Assembly: GCF_028769735.1 (NCBI RefSeq)
Contig: NC_088169.1
Location: 43,863,229 to 43,927,228 of the forward strand
Origin: Zonotrichia leucophrys gambelii
Lineage: Eukaryota; Chordata; Aves; Passeriformes; Passerellidae
Direction of reading: 5' to 3'
DNA length: 64,000 nt
In this document: piece after piece, positions 13,967-26,195 of the stretch
Position numbering within the stretch: the first letter of the stretch is position 1
Layout: every line of letters begins with the position of its first letter
Program-made: the position numbers and the translations under genes
The notes under the pieces: model-generated
Databases searched by the model: none
The model's input: only the letters and a program-made list of their open reading frames with translations
What the model was told of the DNA's origin: nothing

Positions 13967-14400
13967 TGTGGTGGTGCATCCCCACCACCCCTAACACAGA
14001 CTGCTCTACAGTGTCAGAAATTCTTGTTAGCCGGGGCCTTGATAAATGACTTGCAGGTGATGCTCTTCCCCTTGAGATTATCAGAAGCAGTCTGTACCAG
14101 GAACTTCTGCTGCCTAACCAAGGAAGGGGATGAGACAGAATCAGTCATCCCCTGCTAGCCTTGGAACATTGCTTTACTGAGTCATAGCCAGAGTGGAACA
14201 GTATTATTATTGCTAGACTTTTGAAAAATTCCAGCAATTACCATCTTGGATTACAGCCAGGATGGAAACTGACAGATGACTGAAGCCAATTGTCTTGTGA
14301 CCCTATAAACAGTGATCCTGAGTGAAGGCCTTTGAGCTCTCCTGGATTGCAGCAGGCTGCGACCAGCATCTCCTGTACATGGAACATCTTTCAGAGGTCA
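13967..14400 (+). mobile_element. Probable old endogenous-retrovirus LTR (solo, decayed)
   Basis: The block begins with TG at 13967 inside a 7-bp hairpin (GTGGTGG/CCACCAC, 13968-13988). It continues through mixed-GC sequence to a TATA-like CCCTATAAA near 14300. After that comes an R/U5-like segment (14310-14400) with a GCAGCAGGCTGCGACC word, which resembles my recollection of avian ERVL-type LTR ends. No gag, pol or env remnant is visible, so this would be a solo LTR. The 3' border is uncertain and no target-site duplication was found. The retroviral reading rests on overall layout and remembered similarity. Confidence 0.4.
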
Positions 14401-17177
14401 CATTTAAGAAATAGGTAAAAGAGCAGACCCCACACAAAGTAAACTAGAAAGTAATTGATGTAAAATTCACAGGAACAATAGCTGCACATTTTTGAAAATA
14501 GTAATTGTCATCATCATCTCTGACATTAAACATTTCAAAGGTAACATCTGTAACAAATTAGCAGTATTAGGATTTGAAAGGCTGCTTAATAATATGTTGT
14601 GCCACAACACCTTTTCTAACTGGTGGAAAATGTATTTTTTTGAAATGTACTTTTAGGTGTAGAATGTAAAGCTGTACTAATATTAAGTCATGGCTCCTTT
14701 AATTTCTTAGAAACTTTATCTAGTTTGATTGCTACATGTGAAATTGTTAAATTGCTAAAATCTAAATAAATCACCCTGATTTTGTTTGAAATTCTTTTAC
14801 AGAATTTTTAGATGGAGCAATTTCACACTTTTTAAGATGGATGCATTTGTTTTGTTCTTTTTTTTTCTAATCTGACATTTCCTTAATGACAATAAAACAC
14901 ACAAGAACAAAAATGAAAGAGAAAGATGTCAAGCAAAGCCTTATTAAGGTAAATCTCCAGTTTGAAAAGGACAGCAACTACTTCTGAGCATGTTGTCACC
15001 TGGCAGCTAAAATTCGTAACAATATTTACCACACAAAACAGATATGCAGACAAGTTATTGACATTTAGATTATTTTCACATAGGAGTTTTCCACAAAGAA
15101 TTTTCAGTGTGTTGCAATTAATAGCTAAAACAGTAGCCAAAACCATAGAGGAACAGGCAAAATTAAATATTAGGAGAAATAATTCTAAAATGACACTAAT
15201 TTTAAACAACTAATTGGGCAAAATTTTGAAGTTTAGTTTTACTTCTTTTAATAATGTGAAAACTAAGGATTTTAAAAAACAACTCTGATATTTCTGATTC
15301 TCCTCTGTCCGTGTATAGTTCTCCCAATTACTCTTCAGTTGCTTAAATACAGCAGTACTTAAGCACTTAAGTGCAGCACCAATTTTTCCTGCTGTAATTA
15401 CTCCAAGATTCTATTTAAAATCTAATTGGAGTTAAACCTGTATATCTTCTGCTGTAAGCACAGAATAAGAAGATTTATATTGCTCTGGCTTGAAGAAGTC
15501 TTGGAATCCAATTTTACATGAGTAGTGAAAGTAATCATTGCTCATGATCACTAACTCAAGTTTAGCATCTAACTAAAATGTTAGATATGTTCCCAAAGAG
15601 TGGTGATTCGATCTACTTTAAAAAATCCCACTTGAATCTCTGTAAAGTCCAAGGAAGGAAGAAGGTACATCCAAAAGCAGAGAATAATTGTTCCTTAGTC
15701 ATCCAATCTGCATTGACTGCTGGGAACATGGATATGTCAGAGTGGTCTGTAGGCATGTAGGGAATGAGCCCTGTTCTGCAGAGGATCACCAAAGAGAGTG
15801 ATGTAATAAAAGAGCATAAGGGCAGGACTGCCCACCTTGTGCATAATGATCTAGCTCTTTGAAGCTTTCCTCCTGGAAACTGAAAAGTTCTGTTCTGGGC
15901 TGCTTTTTTATCTGACACTGAATCAAAGCCTCTCTGTAACCATGCGTAATGGAGTGGGAAAAAAAAAAGGAAAAAAAAAGACAGAACTAGTACACAGATA
16001 AATCATGACTCCTGAAAATGTTTTTCTTTAATTCACTGTTCATCTAATGTAAATTGCATTCAGGAAAGTGCTGTTGGTGCTTCCAGGTCACCATTCTGCT
16101 GTCTCTTCACACTCAAATTTAGCGGGGGGAAATTAGTTTTTCCCACATTGCAGATTTTTGCCATGAGACGTTTTTTCCAAAACACAGTCCAGAAAATAGG
16201 TGCCTGCCCAGATTTTCAGAGCTGCTCTCTTCAAGAGGCAGGGGCCCATCTCTTCAGAACAAGTAGGTCTGATCGTTCCTGGGTGATGTAATTAACTTTT
16301 AGCTAAAAAGGGCTGGAAAAGCAGGCAGACTGAAAGACTGAATAGCTGCTTGACACTCAGTGAGCTTTAGGCAGACGTGCCCTGACTGAACTTTCCTCTA
16401 TCTATGCAGAATCACATATATACATCAGGGAACAGGAGAGTTTTTAGAAATGGGAGGATTTGAGGACTGGAACATATTTTGTGAGATAGGAGAAAAGCTG
16501 CTTTATCTGCCACTTCCCTGCTCCATAATAGTAGATGAATAATTCTTATCAGTTCTACACTAATATTAGTAATGGAGATATAAAGGCTTTGTAAGGCTTC
16601 TTCCATTTGCTTTGAAAGTGGAAAAAGAAATTCACCAGAATTTCATTCTGTCCTCTAATTCTGCCTTCATAAGTCATGTGGTATAATAGTACTTATCATG
16701 ATGAACTCATTTGATTAAAGGCAGATATATATAACAGATACCTCATTTCTGTTTTTAATTAAATGAAATTAATTAAACATTAATTACGATTTCACTATAG
16801 TATAGCTACTTTCTGAAAATATCTTAATAAAAAGCAACATAGAAGTAATTTGCAGCACACAGAATATTGGGGTACTGAAACTATGGCTTTGTTTATAAAA
16901 GATTTGCACAGGCTGAGCTTTATTGTTTGTGAGCTGTTCCAATGACTTCCCTGCCGTTCTTAATGCTGTGTAAAACCTTGTGAAAATCTTTGCACTATTA
17001 AGACATTCCTCATTATAGATAGAATAAAGGTTAAAGAAAAAGATACAAAATATTAAAGTTCATTTCTGTAACAGATTCAAATATGTAAAGTGCAGTCTTG
17101 TCTGCATATACCAGAGGGAAGTTTTCCTGGTTTAGCCAAACATTTGTATGACCTAACAATTAAAGAACTTCGGCATT
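14401..17177. other. Unique AT-rich sequence, no gene seen
   Basis: No gene or confident repeat. Two overlapping open frames on opposite strands (14883-15209 minus, 14962-15213 plus) are low-confidence chance frames without motifs. An A-rich run with GG interruptions lies at about 15958-15983. The segment around 16080-16400 is slightly GC-richer and could hold old repeat debris that I cannot assign. Confidence 0.5.
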
Positions 17178-17285
17178 TTATTTCCAGTTCTGACACTAGT
17201 TGCCCTTAAAGCATTATACAAATTTCTTAACCTCTCTGAGCACCTTTCTGGTTTTTGAAAATGGGAATATAACCAGAAGTTATAT
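17178..17285 (+). mobile_element. Probable MIR-like SINE relic
   Basis: The order of words matches the core of amniote MIR elements: a CCAGTTCTGACACTAG-like stretch, then TTTCTTAACCTCTCTGAGC, then a pyrimidine-rich spacer, then TGAAAATGGGAATATAA. In MIR these correspond to the segments reading CTCTGCCACTTACTAG, TTACTTAACCTCTCTG and TGTAAAATGGGGATAATAA. The copy is heavily diverged, with no promoter boxes or tail left. MIRs are tRNA-derived SINEs older than the bird lineage, so a relic here would be very old and inactive. Confidence 0.5.
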
Positions 17286-20200
17286 TTAACATTTAACAAC
17301 GGAGTTCAGATTTTTAAAGAGAAACTGCAATAGAAACAAGAAGACTTACCATTTCCTCATCTTTCCTTTATTGCAATAAGCAAACAGAAGATTAAGTTTG
17401 TTAACTTCTCATTTTAATTGTATGTACTGCATCATTGACATATAATCTTTCCTCATTTTCAATTCTTGAAATCCAACTCAAGCGTTCTGAAGGTCTGAAA
17501 AAATTAAATTCTAAATATTTGATTATTAAAAGTCAAAATAATTAGAAACATTGTTAGAAACTGTTGATTCACACATTAAAAAGAAGTTTGCATCAGTAAA
17601 TACAGTTCAGAAAAGCATGAAAGAACATGATATAAATTTAATATGATTACAGACTGCAATTCAATGGGGAAATCAGTTTAGCCTAATTTGCATTTTGAAA
17701 TGAAAATTAACTTCATAGATTTTTTCTCCTATTAGTTGTGAGAGAAGAAAAGTGTCCACATCTGTACTACATTTGTAAACGTTTAAATCAGCTAACAAGA
17801 AACATTGTTGTACCAAGTAAAGCAATCTGGTAATTTGTGACATATTTAAATATGCATTTCTGTAAAAGCTCAAAACTGCAAGCATGTTTAATGAAATTTA
17901 AATGACATTTATTTTGCATATCCAGATATGTTATTAATAAACTGAGTAATTTAGAACTAATTTACATAGTGAGTGAATATAATTAAAATCAAACCTTCAT
18001 TAAAGAATCACAGGAAATCTTTAATTTCTAATGTATTTTAAGGACAGAAACAAGATTAATTAAAGAGTACTGCCAACAATGGCCAATAATACATCTGAAT
18101 CAGGTGAAATTCATACTGCACATGCCAAACTATGTTAAACCAAATGAAATAATTTAAAAATATTCTGATAACTCATTACTATAATTTTTGCTTTTCAGAA
18201 AAGTTTTAATTTTGTCATCGAGATACATTACACAATAATATTGAAAGTATCAAATAGTAAGGATATAGAATTGCTCAATTTCTGATATTTCATATTTTTT
18301 TTAAATTGTTGATATTGGGAAGCATAGGAGCACTTTTTCTTCCCAGGATTTTTTTGTACCTATTACATTACAAATAAATCAATCAATATAGAAGACTTTA
18401 ACTTATTGTTAAATTTAAGGTGTTTGGACTTAAAGAAATTACTGCATTTAACATGACTCATGGTAAGGCTATGAATGTTTACAACAAAGTTATAAGCTGT
18501 AATACAGGCTCCCATGTGTGTAAAATTACAATCCTGTTGTCATTGTTATGCAGGAAGAAAAATTCATTTGGTAAATACATTTGTTCTTTCAAACTATTCT
18601 TCAGATGAATGAGATGATGGTTCCTCAGGTCAGTGAAATTCTACTGACTTAGCAAAAAACCATGAAAATCTCTTTTCCAGCAATAGGGATGATTTCTTCA
18701 AATTGCACACTAGCATGGTCTTCAAGGTTTCTTCTATACATGCAGTAGAATTAATTAAATTATTGGTACAATGCTGATATAGTATTCCTACTACCTAACT
18801 ATTTTTTGTTTTGTCTTGTGATCTCCTGGTGTCTCCATAGAGGTGCACAGGAAAATTCTGTGCTTTGTACATTTAGCATGCACACAGTCACAGCCAGGAA
18901 CTCCAGCTTGAGCTTTATCTGGAAATAACTGTAGTGAATGGGAAAGGGCAATGCAGACCTGGAGTTGGGATGGATGGACTATTGGGCTGGCAGACCACAA
19001 GTGTAACCACAGCACAAAGTGAGGCAAATCATTGCTCTATGAAGCAGTGTTCAAAATTATACTCAAAAATTATCAAAAAAGGGATTGTAAAAGACACCGT
19101 GATCGCTAAGAAATAAAAAATTGTTCAGACCTTTCTGACTTCAAATCATTCTGTTCCAGTATTAGATAGAATTGGATAGTATTATTGACTCTTCATAAAG
19201 AGTTTGGATAATAAATTTCTGCCTCCAGAGGTATTTCAGACCTCAATGTGTGTAAAAAAGGCAGAAAGAACAGAAAACCACTTGCCATGATGTGATTTTA
19301 TCTTTTGGTTTAATTTGCTTCCTTTTCAGTCTTGATGTCAAGTTCTCTACTGAAATCAAAATTAACACATTCCAGATTTATTTCCTATAGTAAAACTCCT
19401 TGGTGAAGGACAAATTATTACTGAGAAAGTCTAAAAGAAAAAGAGAGATTCCCAACAGTGTCTTTGTGTTTAATGGTTTGTCAACATTTCTATTATAAAC
19501 CCAGATGTTTCTCTCAGTCTCTTGGCTTTCTACTAGAAACTGAGGATATCAGCTGAGATGTAGTTTAATTATATAGAACAAAAAGCATAACAATCTCTAA
19601 AATAATTCTGACATTAAAGAATGGAAGATAATAAAATAATAAAATTCCAATAATCAAATATTTACTAAGAAAAATGTTATTAAGTTTCCCCACAAAAAAC
19701 ATTGCCACTGGAGAAAATACATACATTTGTTCTAATCTCACAGTTACTTGTCAAGGATTCAGAGAAAGTCCAGTAATTTACCATATCTATTGTGCACTGA
19801 TTTTTATTTATTGTATGTTAAAATTGGTATGGCAGGCTTTATTGTGTGGCCAGTTTGATATATAAACCTGCTTTTCACTACTAAAATCAGGTACTTGAAT
19901 AATTTTTTGTAAGACTGGGAATTCAGTGATAACTGCATTAAACACTGTTACTGTCAAAACAATGTATGAGTGTCCTGTGAATCCTGTCATCATTAATGAA
20001 AGCCAACACTGCTAAAAAGCATACTTATCATGTCCCAAGGTATGACTTATATAAAGCACTTATGTGTGGAAAGTGTAGAATATATTATAAATTTATTATT
20101 ATGACAAATAATTATTCACACAAAATTGAAAATATTATCGTTCTTATTTCCATTGTTTATAGATACCACAGGAGAAGGAACTGAAGGTCCTTGCTTCCTC

Positions 20201-20434
20201 AGGGTCCCCTCATATCTGTAAACAAAATTATAAAGAGAAGATTTTTATTTTCTTCATTTCAATCTCAATGATTCTTGCTTTGGGCTTACATGCTTATCTT
20301 CATACCAAATAAGTAGGCTAGGGGGAAAAAAAAGCCTCAAATTGGCATATGAGTGTGAAATAACAATACAAAAAAGAATACAAACATTGTGGTCATATCC
20401 CCACCTATATAGAAATGGAGAAGCAGGAATTTCT
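17286..20434. other. Unique AT-rich sequence, no gene seen
   Basis: No coding or RNA gene is recognised. The segment 18790-19030 is a little GC-richer and yields two short opposed frames (78 and 60 codons) with no motif. The rest is AT-rich with many A and T runs. Confidence 0.5.
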
Positions 20435-20660
20435 CTGTGGGATTCTGTGGAGTAGGAATGGCCTCTGCAGCCCATGGAGAGGAGCACACTGCAGCCTCTG
20501 GATGGCTCCAGACTGGAGCAGGGGGATTTATCCTGAAGGAACAGTGGTTTGTGGAGAGCCCACACTGGAGCAGGGAAAAGGCATGCTGAGGAAGAAAGGT
20601 AGATAAAAACTTTAAAAATTACCACAACTCCCCCATTCCCAAGCCCCCTTTTTCTTTTCA
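20435..20660 (+). mobile_element. Avian ERV LTR fragment
   Basis: The sequence contains words typical of an avian retroviral LTR family as I remember it: GCAGCCCATGGAGAGGAGC, a CTGGAGCAGG word repeated near 20512 and 20564, GGAGAGCCCACACTGGAGC, and then an ACCACAACTCCCCCATTCCC-like segment at about 20620-20640. Both ends are missing or too diverged to place, and no open retroviral gene lies nearby. I read it as a truncated, decayed LTR. The overlapping short frames on both strands are by-products of its higher GC content. Confidence 0.5.
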
Positions 20661-22662
20661 GATTACTGTGTATGAATCCTTAAAATATCCACTTTTGTTC
20701 TACTACTATTGTCTGTCTCACACAATATTTTCTAATTTTTCTGGTGTTTTGACTATGATTTAGTTACTATGACACCAATATTAAATAATTCTTTCAAGGA
20801 ACTGTAATTTGCTCTATTTCAGAATAAATTCAACCCCACATTTTCTTCAAAACACTGTAAGTGAGAATATGTAACTAAGAAAAGACTGAGGTTTACTCAC
20901 TTATGTGTGTGTATTGAGTTCTGGATGACATTTTTCCTAGATATTTATTTTCAATTTTCTAAATAAGGATAATGATAAGGATTTTCAAAGTCACTAATGA
21001 TTTTTAGCATCTAAATCAATTGAAACCAAGGAAATTCTTGCCACCTACTGTGTAAGAATATTGGTAGTTATTGTGGGTTTTGTGAAAACATAATTCATGT
21101 TGCTGTAAACAGTGACAAGTATAACCTACACACCAGATTTTAATATTTCCTTCTCTATGAGAATATAGATTGTAACACATATAAGTTTTTTACTGTTCAG
21201 AAAAAGCTGTTAGCAGTGCTAAGCCATTTATTTTCTATGACATCTTTTACATTTCTAATGTAAATCTTTTCCCCCCCTTGAAACAGCACTCAACAATATT
21301 TATTTTAAGCTATTCCAAGAATGGAGTAAGGTTTTCCTTTGTTTCTACTATGTGATGCTACAATTTTTTATCTCTATTGTATCTATTTTTACTTTGTAAT
21401 GTGTTAGTTTTTATTTTCCTATCAGTGGGGGTAATACCTTATGTAGTTACAGGCACATTCACTTTTGAAATTCAAGTGTTATAAGCTGTTTAATAATTTC
21501 AGGACTTAGCCATAAAGAGGACTGATTATTCTTCCTGCAGAGGTGCTCAAAGTTAAAAAAAAAATCTCAACACAGAGATTCACTTCCATGCCTACTATCT
21601 CCTGACAGTAGTGCTAATTTAAAATGGGAAGGCTCTGTCAACATTGCCCTTGAAAACATTTGTAATGTTCTTCATCTTCAGGCTGTTAACAATGTTCTTT
21701 CATGGCTCATTTTACTCAATTTAACATCTTCTCCAGATACCATTGACCCTGACATTATTTTACATCATCTTAAGCACCTTGTAAGTCTCACTGGCACTGT
21801 TTTAGCCTGGCTGATAACTTTATCTAACTTGACCATAAGAGTGTAAATTAATTATTATAAGTATTTTTTCTCTGAACTTATTTTCAATTGATTCGGGTAT
21901 CTAGACTATGCACTATAATTTTTGTTACCCATATATTTCTTCTTCCTCATATTTTAGTTATGGTTAATACAATGCTAGATGATGCTTGTTATCTGAACTT
22001 ACAGTTGATTCTTCTTAAGTTTTGTTGTTTTACTACACTGTCTTTGAAAATGGAAAATTACATAACAAACTCAGTTTAATCAGCTGTTTATACATGACCA
22101 GGAATCTCTATTTAGCAAATTTAAGTCAGGCTTGCTTCTTTTCCTGTTGCCTTTAATCAGAAGTTTACAATAATCTAAAGGCAGACAATGTATCGTACTG
22201 GGGATGCATTATTTGATGCTATCTGCAAGTTATTTCCCAAGAAAAGCATCTTCCTGGAATGAAATGGTTCAGTGCACTGAGTTCTTGATCCATGTGTGTT
22301 CCCATCCGGTGATGTTTTCTGTCCCCCAGAAGTCAGATCTCATGCTGTGTAATCTAGTGCATGGTCATGTACTTAGTCCTCCTGTTGCATCAGTTGCTCA
22401 TATCCTTTCTCAGTAAATCATTCTGTGGATGCATCACCTGCCAACAACTTCCACTCTACTGGAGGAACCAACTCCAAAGTTTAACACAGAGGCAACTTCT
22501 GTCAAAGACAAGCAAGTTCATTATGATGTCTGGCCACAGAATTTTTCTCTGCTTTTGTCTTCTAGGTCAAAGAATTCTCTAATGCCAGATTTCTTTTTCA
22601 TACAAAGTCATATGTAGAGAATAAACATTTTCCTCGTAGCCTTTTTCTGTGTAGACTGTGAT
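20661..22662. other. Unique AT-rich sequence, no gene seen
   Basis: Strongly AT-rich with no gene, LTR or LINE signature recognised. A nine-A run lies at about 21556, and a C run at 21271-21277 is flanked by T-rich sequence. Confidence 0.5.
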
Positions 22663-22692
22663 AGACTGATCCTGACTTAAGTCAGATAGTCT
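22663..22692. repeat. Imperfect hairpin around a 14-bp palindrome
   Basis: A perfect self-complementary CTGACTTAAGTCAG (22672-22685) is flanked by AGACT (22663-22667) and AGTCT (22688-22692). The extended stem is interrupted by a 4-versus-2-base bulge. This could be a dimeric protein site or the remains of a terminal inverted repeat, but neither is shown. Confidence 0.8.
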
Positions 22693-23154
22693 GACTCTGG
22701 CTTAAAAACTCATAGACAGCAGGGGGAACGTTTTTGACAGGGCTACAAGCTCCTCAAAAATGCCTCTGAGATGCTTGAATGTAAAGGTCATTCCCATTAG
22801 CCTTCACTTATATGATTGACTCATTTTCCTCCTGAAATTTGGGTTATGTGTGTTTACGTTAAGTCACAGCTGCCTGAATTACACTCTTGAAACTTAGATA
22901 ACTCTTTTACTTATCTTGGCTACATGCTAGTGCACATGAGTGCAGAGCAGAAGCTAAAACATCTTCAGATACAATATTTATGTACTGTAAGGAGTGTGGA
23001 TGTCCCTCTGTCTCAGGAGCACTGCAAAAAAAAAAAACCCAAGGATACAGATATTTTCACATAATTTCTTTTTATTCATGCCTTCTAACAGGCTAGTTTA
23101 GGGAGGTCGCTGCTTTCAGTTCTTAAGGATCGACATATAAATAGAAACATAAAA

Positions 23155-23175
23155 TGTTCCTAATATATAGGAACA
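23155..23175. repeat. Hairpin with 8-bp arms plus short tandem
   Basis: TGTTCCTA (23155-23162) and TAGGAACA (23168-23175) are exact reverse complements separated by ATATA. The right arm is followed by a second TAGGAACATAGGA-like copy, so the arm is also partly duplicated in tandem. Confidence 0.85.
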
Positions 23176-23991
23176 TAGGAACATAGGACTTTTTACTTTT
23201 TATTTTTTTAATGAAGCACAGGGAATGCTTAGATACACTTTTGTTTCCTGGTTTTAGGGAAATTGTCTAAGTTTAGAGATCTGTGTCAGCTTTCACACCT
23301 TATTCTTTTGTCTCTACTGCTAAATCCTTTTCTACAGGCATTCTAGTTCATTCCTGAATCTTTTCTAAAATGAAAAGGAGTAGGGAAAAAAGGGTTCTAA
23401 GCTAGAGGCTGAGGAAAGGCTAGGACAAAAGATGTGACAGATCAACAGAAAAAGTGAGTGGAGAGAAAGAATAGAAAAAATAAATTGGTATAGGAACACA
23501 TAGAATAAAAAACTAAAAAAGAAAAAGTTAAAATGGCCACAGCTGAGTATTTATAAAAATAAAACCAAGGACAGTTAAAAAGTAATTAGAAAGATTAGGG
23601 GAAACCAAAGTGAAAAAACCCAGACCTCTGAGAACCAAGAAAAGAGGATTATGTGCAGTAAGTAAGAAACTGCTAATAAAAAGTATTTAGACAAAATAAA
23701 AATAAGGCATGAAATTAATAATAGCTGTTAATTACATTATCACCTTATCAGGACTGCTTGCATTAGTGGAAATATTGGAATTATATGGGATTAGCTTCTC
23801 TCAGATTCATCCACTAAGGTCTTTTTAGAATATTTGTGCTTGTGTCAGATGCCAGTTTCAGGATCACTCTGCATAGAATTATTTGGCAGCTCAACTTCTT
23901 CTTTTGTTACATTTTTTCCCTAACTCCTACTCTGGAAACTTCTTCCTTCTTTTGACTGTTCTATCTGCCTATTTTTCTTGCTCTGGGAGCA
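23176..23991. other. A-rich unique sequence, no gene seen
   Basis: Purine-rich, especially A-rich, between about 23360 and 23730. No coding frame of note and no repeat family recognised. Confidence 0.5.
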
Positions 23992-24019
23992 TTTCCCACA
24001 TTAATGGTAATGTGGGAAA
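23992..24019. repeat. Perfect 12-bp stem, 4-base loop hairpin
   Basis: TTTCCCACATTA (23992-24003) and TAATGTGGGAAA (24008-24019) are exact reverse complements around the loop ATGG. Transcribed from either strand it would form a stable stem-loop. There is no poly-T stretch or Rho-type context, as expected for a eukaryotic genome. It could mark a decayed MITE-like element, but no long flanking inverted repeats were seen. Confidence 0.9.
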
Positions 24020-25690
24020 CATGGAAAGAAGCACTCAGGTATGGAAAAGGCCTGTTTTATAAAGGAGCCTGTCACGGGCAGAGTGGGAACTTTGGACAAA
24101 ATTTAATAATAAACTACCACTGAGTCATGAGAGGCCAAGGATACCCCCTTGCTTTCCAAAACTCTTCTCAGAGGGAAAAGTCTAGGGGAGGCTGGATCTT
24201 GTCTTAGCCTCAGACTATCAATGGTTTAAGTTTTGCAACTTTGTCCCACAGGTTCTAATGATGGCACATCATATATAAAAAGTAAGTTATTTATTAAGAC
24301 AAATGAACAGACAAAAGATTATGGATGAAAAATCTGGAAAATAATTGTTTACTACACAGTATAAGATGAAAAGAACTACTATTATGTTAGAGTATTGCAT
24401 AAAATAGTGCACTATATCAAGGTACCTGTATTAAAGCTAGCAAAAGAAAAGGTATTCATTAGGAATCAATTGTAACTTGCCACTGAAATGACAATAATGT
24501 ACACAGGTTCCTTCACTTAATTCCTTGGGAAGTAACTGTGAATTCCCACTCATGGGAGAAAATTCACACACTTCCAGGAAAATATGTACAAGCCTTCAGC
24601 TTTGTGGAAGTTTGGTGTGACTTTTACAGTTGTAAAGTGAGTAGCTGTCTGTCAGAAATCCAGCTTACCTTGTCAAATCTCATTCAAGAATAAGATGTTT
24701 GTTGGCAGTTGGGAAATGCCACACCAGTGTTAACCCCATGGTGCCAAAAAATCTCACTGGGAGACAGCTTGTCTTGTTAGAGTTATCTGAGCAGTTAAAA
24801 AACAATAGGTAAGCTCTTAGGGGAGTTAGATGTCCTGCTATGAGCTGCAGTATATGTGCATATATTATGTCTTAGAAGTTTATTACTTCCACAGGCAGCT
24901 GAGGTTTAAAGGCACTGACAGCACTCTGCTGTGCTCCTGCAATAAGCATGGCAGATGCCCCAGCAGTTTCAAAGTTGCACAGCTTATTAGCTCTGGTTCA
25001 GTGTCAGCTGCTCCTGGCCTAGGTCTCCAGAGCACCAAGTCTTGATCAAGCTCACTAGGTCAGTCACTGTGCCAGGCAAGAGCTGTCTCTGTGTATTTTT
25101 CCAGTGTCCCAGGTAATGAGCCCTTCTGACTCTGGAGCTTAGGAGAAACAGTTGAGTTGCTGTGCAAGAGGCTGTCTGAGCCCTGCAAAGCTGGGACTGA
25201 GGCAAAACTAATAACCCTTGTGAAAGTGAAGCTGACTAAGTATGTATTGGGATGTCTCTACATCTGATTCCACAGTACTTTTGGGTCTGGGAATGTAATA
25301 AAACTGTCTTTTATATGGTTATGGATGGTTTTATTCTCTGCTCCTGGCTTATTGTATCATGCTTATTGTACAGCAGACTTGCAACAGGAGTAGCTGGCTG
25401 GTAAAGGATAAGGCTGCCTGTTAGGTCCCACTATGGCTACAAAAAACCTAGCTGTGTTGCTAAATGGTCCTTTCCTCTTCTCCTTTAGCCAGGGGTCTCT
25501 TTCTTTGGGCACTAATATTTCAGTGGCCTCAAGATAGCTGAATCACTACCTTTTTTTCCCTTTTCTTTTTTTTCTTTTTTTTTTTTTGGTGGTCTGTGTT
25601 TCACTTGGGTCAGTTCCTGGATTGTATAACTGTCTAAGTGCTGATGGTGGTGTAAAACAGGTTAATATAAAAGTACAGAAGCACATACCT
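24020..25690. other. Mixed unique sequence, possible LTR debris
   Basis: No gene recognised. On the minus strand, 24060-24130 loosely resembles the AT-rich to GCCCGTGAC transition found in one avian LTR family, but the match is weak. The segment 24890-25210 is GC-richer and gives two opposed short frames (about 71 codons each) with no motif. A polypyrimidine tract runs from about 25548 to 25588. Confidence 0.4.
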
Positions 25691-26195
25691 AGAGCTGATT
25701 GCCCAGGACGCTGTCAAGACAGCTTTTGAATATCTCCAAGGATGGAGAATCCAGAACCTCTCTGGGCCATCTGCTCCACTGCCTGATCATCCTCTCAGTG
25801 AAAATGTGTGAAACATCAGTGTTTTTTGGTGTTTATATGTAAACTCCTGGTTTTGAGTTTGTTCCCATTGCCTCTGGACCTGTTACTGGGCACCACTGCA
25901 AAGAGCCTGCCCCTATCCTCTGGTATTTGTACACATTGATGGCATTCCTCCTGATCCTTCTCTTCTCCACACTGAAGCATCCCAGCAATCATCCTTTGCT
26001 CATTGAGGAGGTATTTTCTGTTCCTTGGTGAGCTTCAATGGACTATCTCTGGTAGTTCCATACTCTTCTTACACTGGGAAGCCCAAAACAGAACAATGTA
26101 CTTAATGTTTGGTCTCAGCAGTGCTGAGTCAAGACAGGGCTGGCATCTTTTTTATTTTTGTGTCTTCATAACATCATATAGTATACACCCAACAA
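25691..26195 (-). mobile_element. CR1 LINE fragment (ORF2 3' part)
   Basis: Read on the plus strand this is antisense CR1. It runs through GCCCAGGAC, TGAATATCTCCAAGGATGGAGAATCC, an ACCTCTCTGGGCC segment, GTTCCCATTGCCTCTGGACCTGT, GGGCACCACTGCAAAGAGCCTG, CTTCTCTTCTCCACACTGAA, and a TACACTGGGAAGCCCAAAACAGAACA segment, ending in GTCTCAGCAGTGCTGAGTC. These are the reverse complement of the region encoding the C-terminal part of CR1 ORF2. The 3' tail repeat is absent and the match fades after about 26140. Frames are broken, so the copy is dead. Confidence 0.85.
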
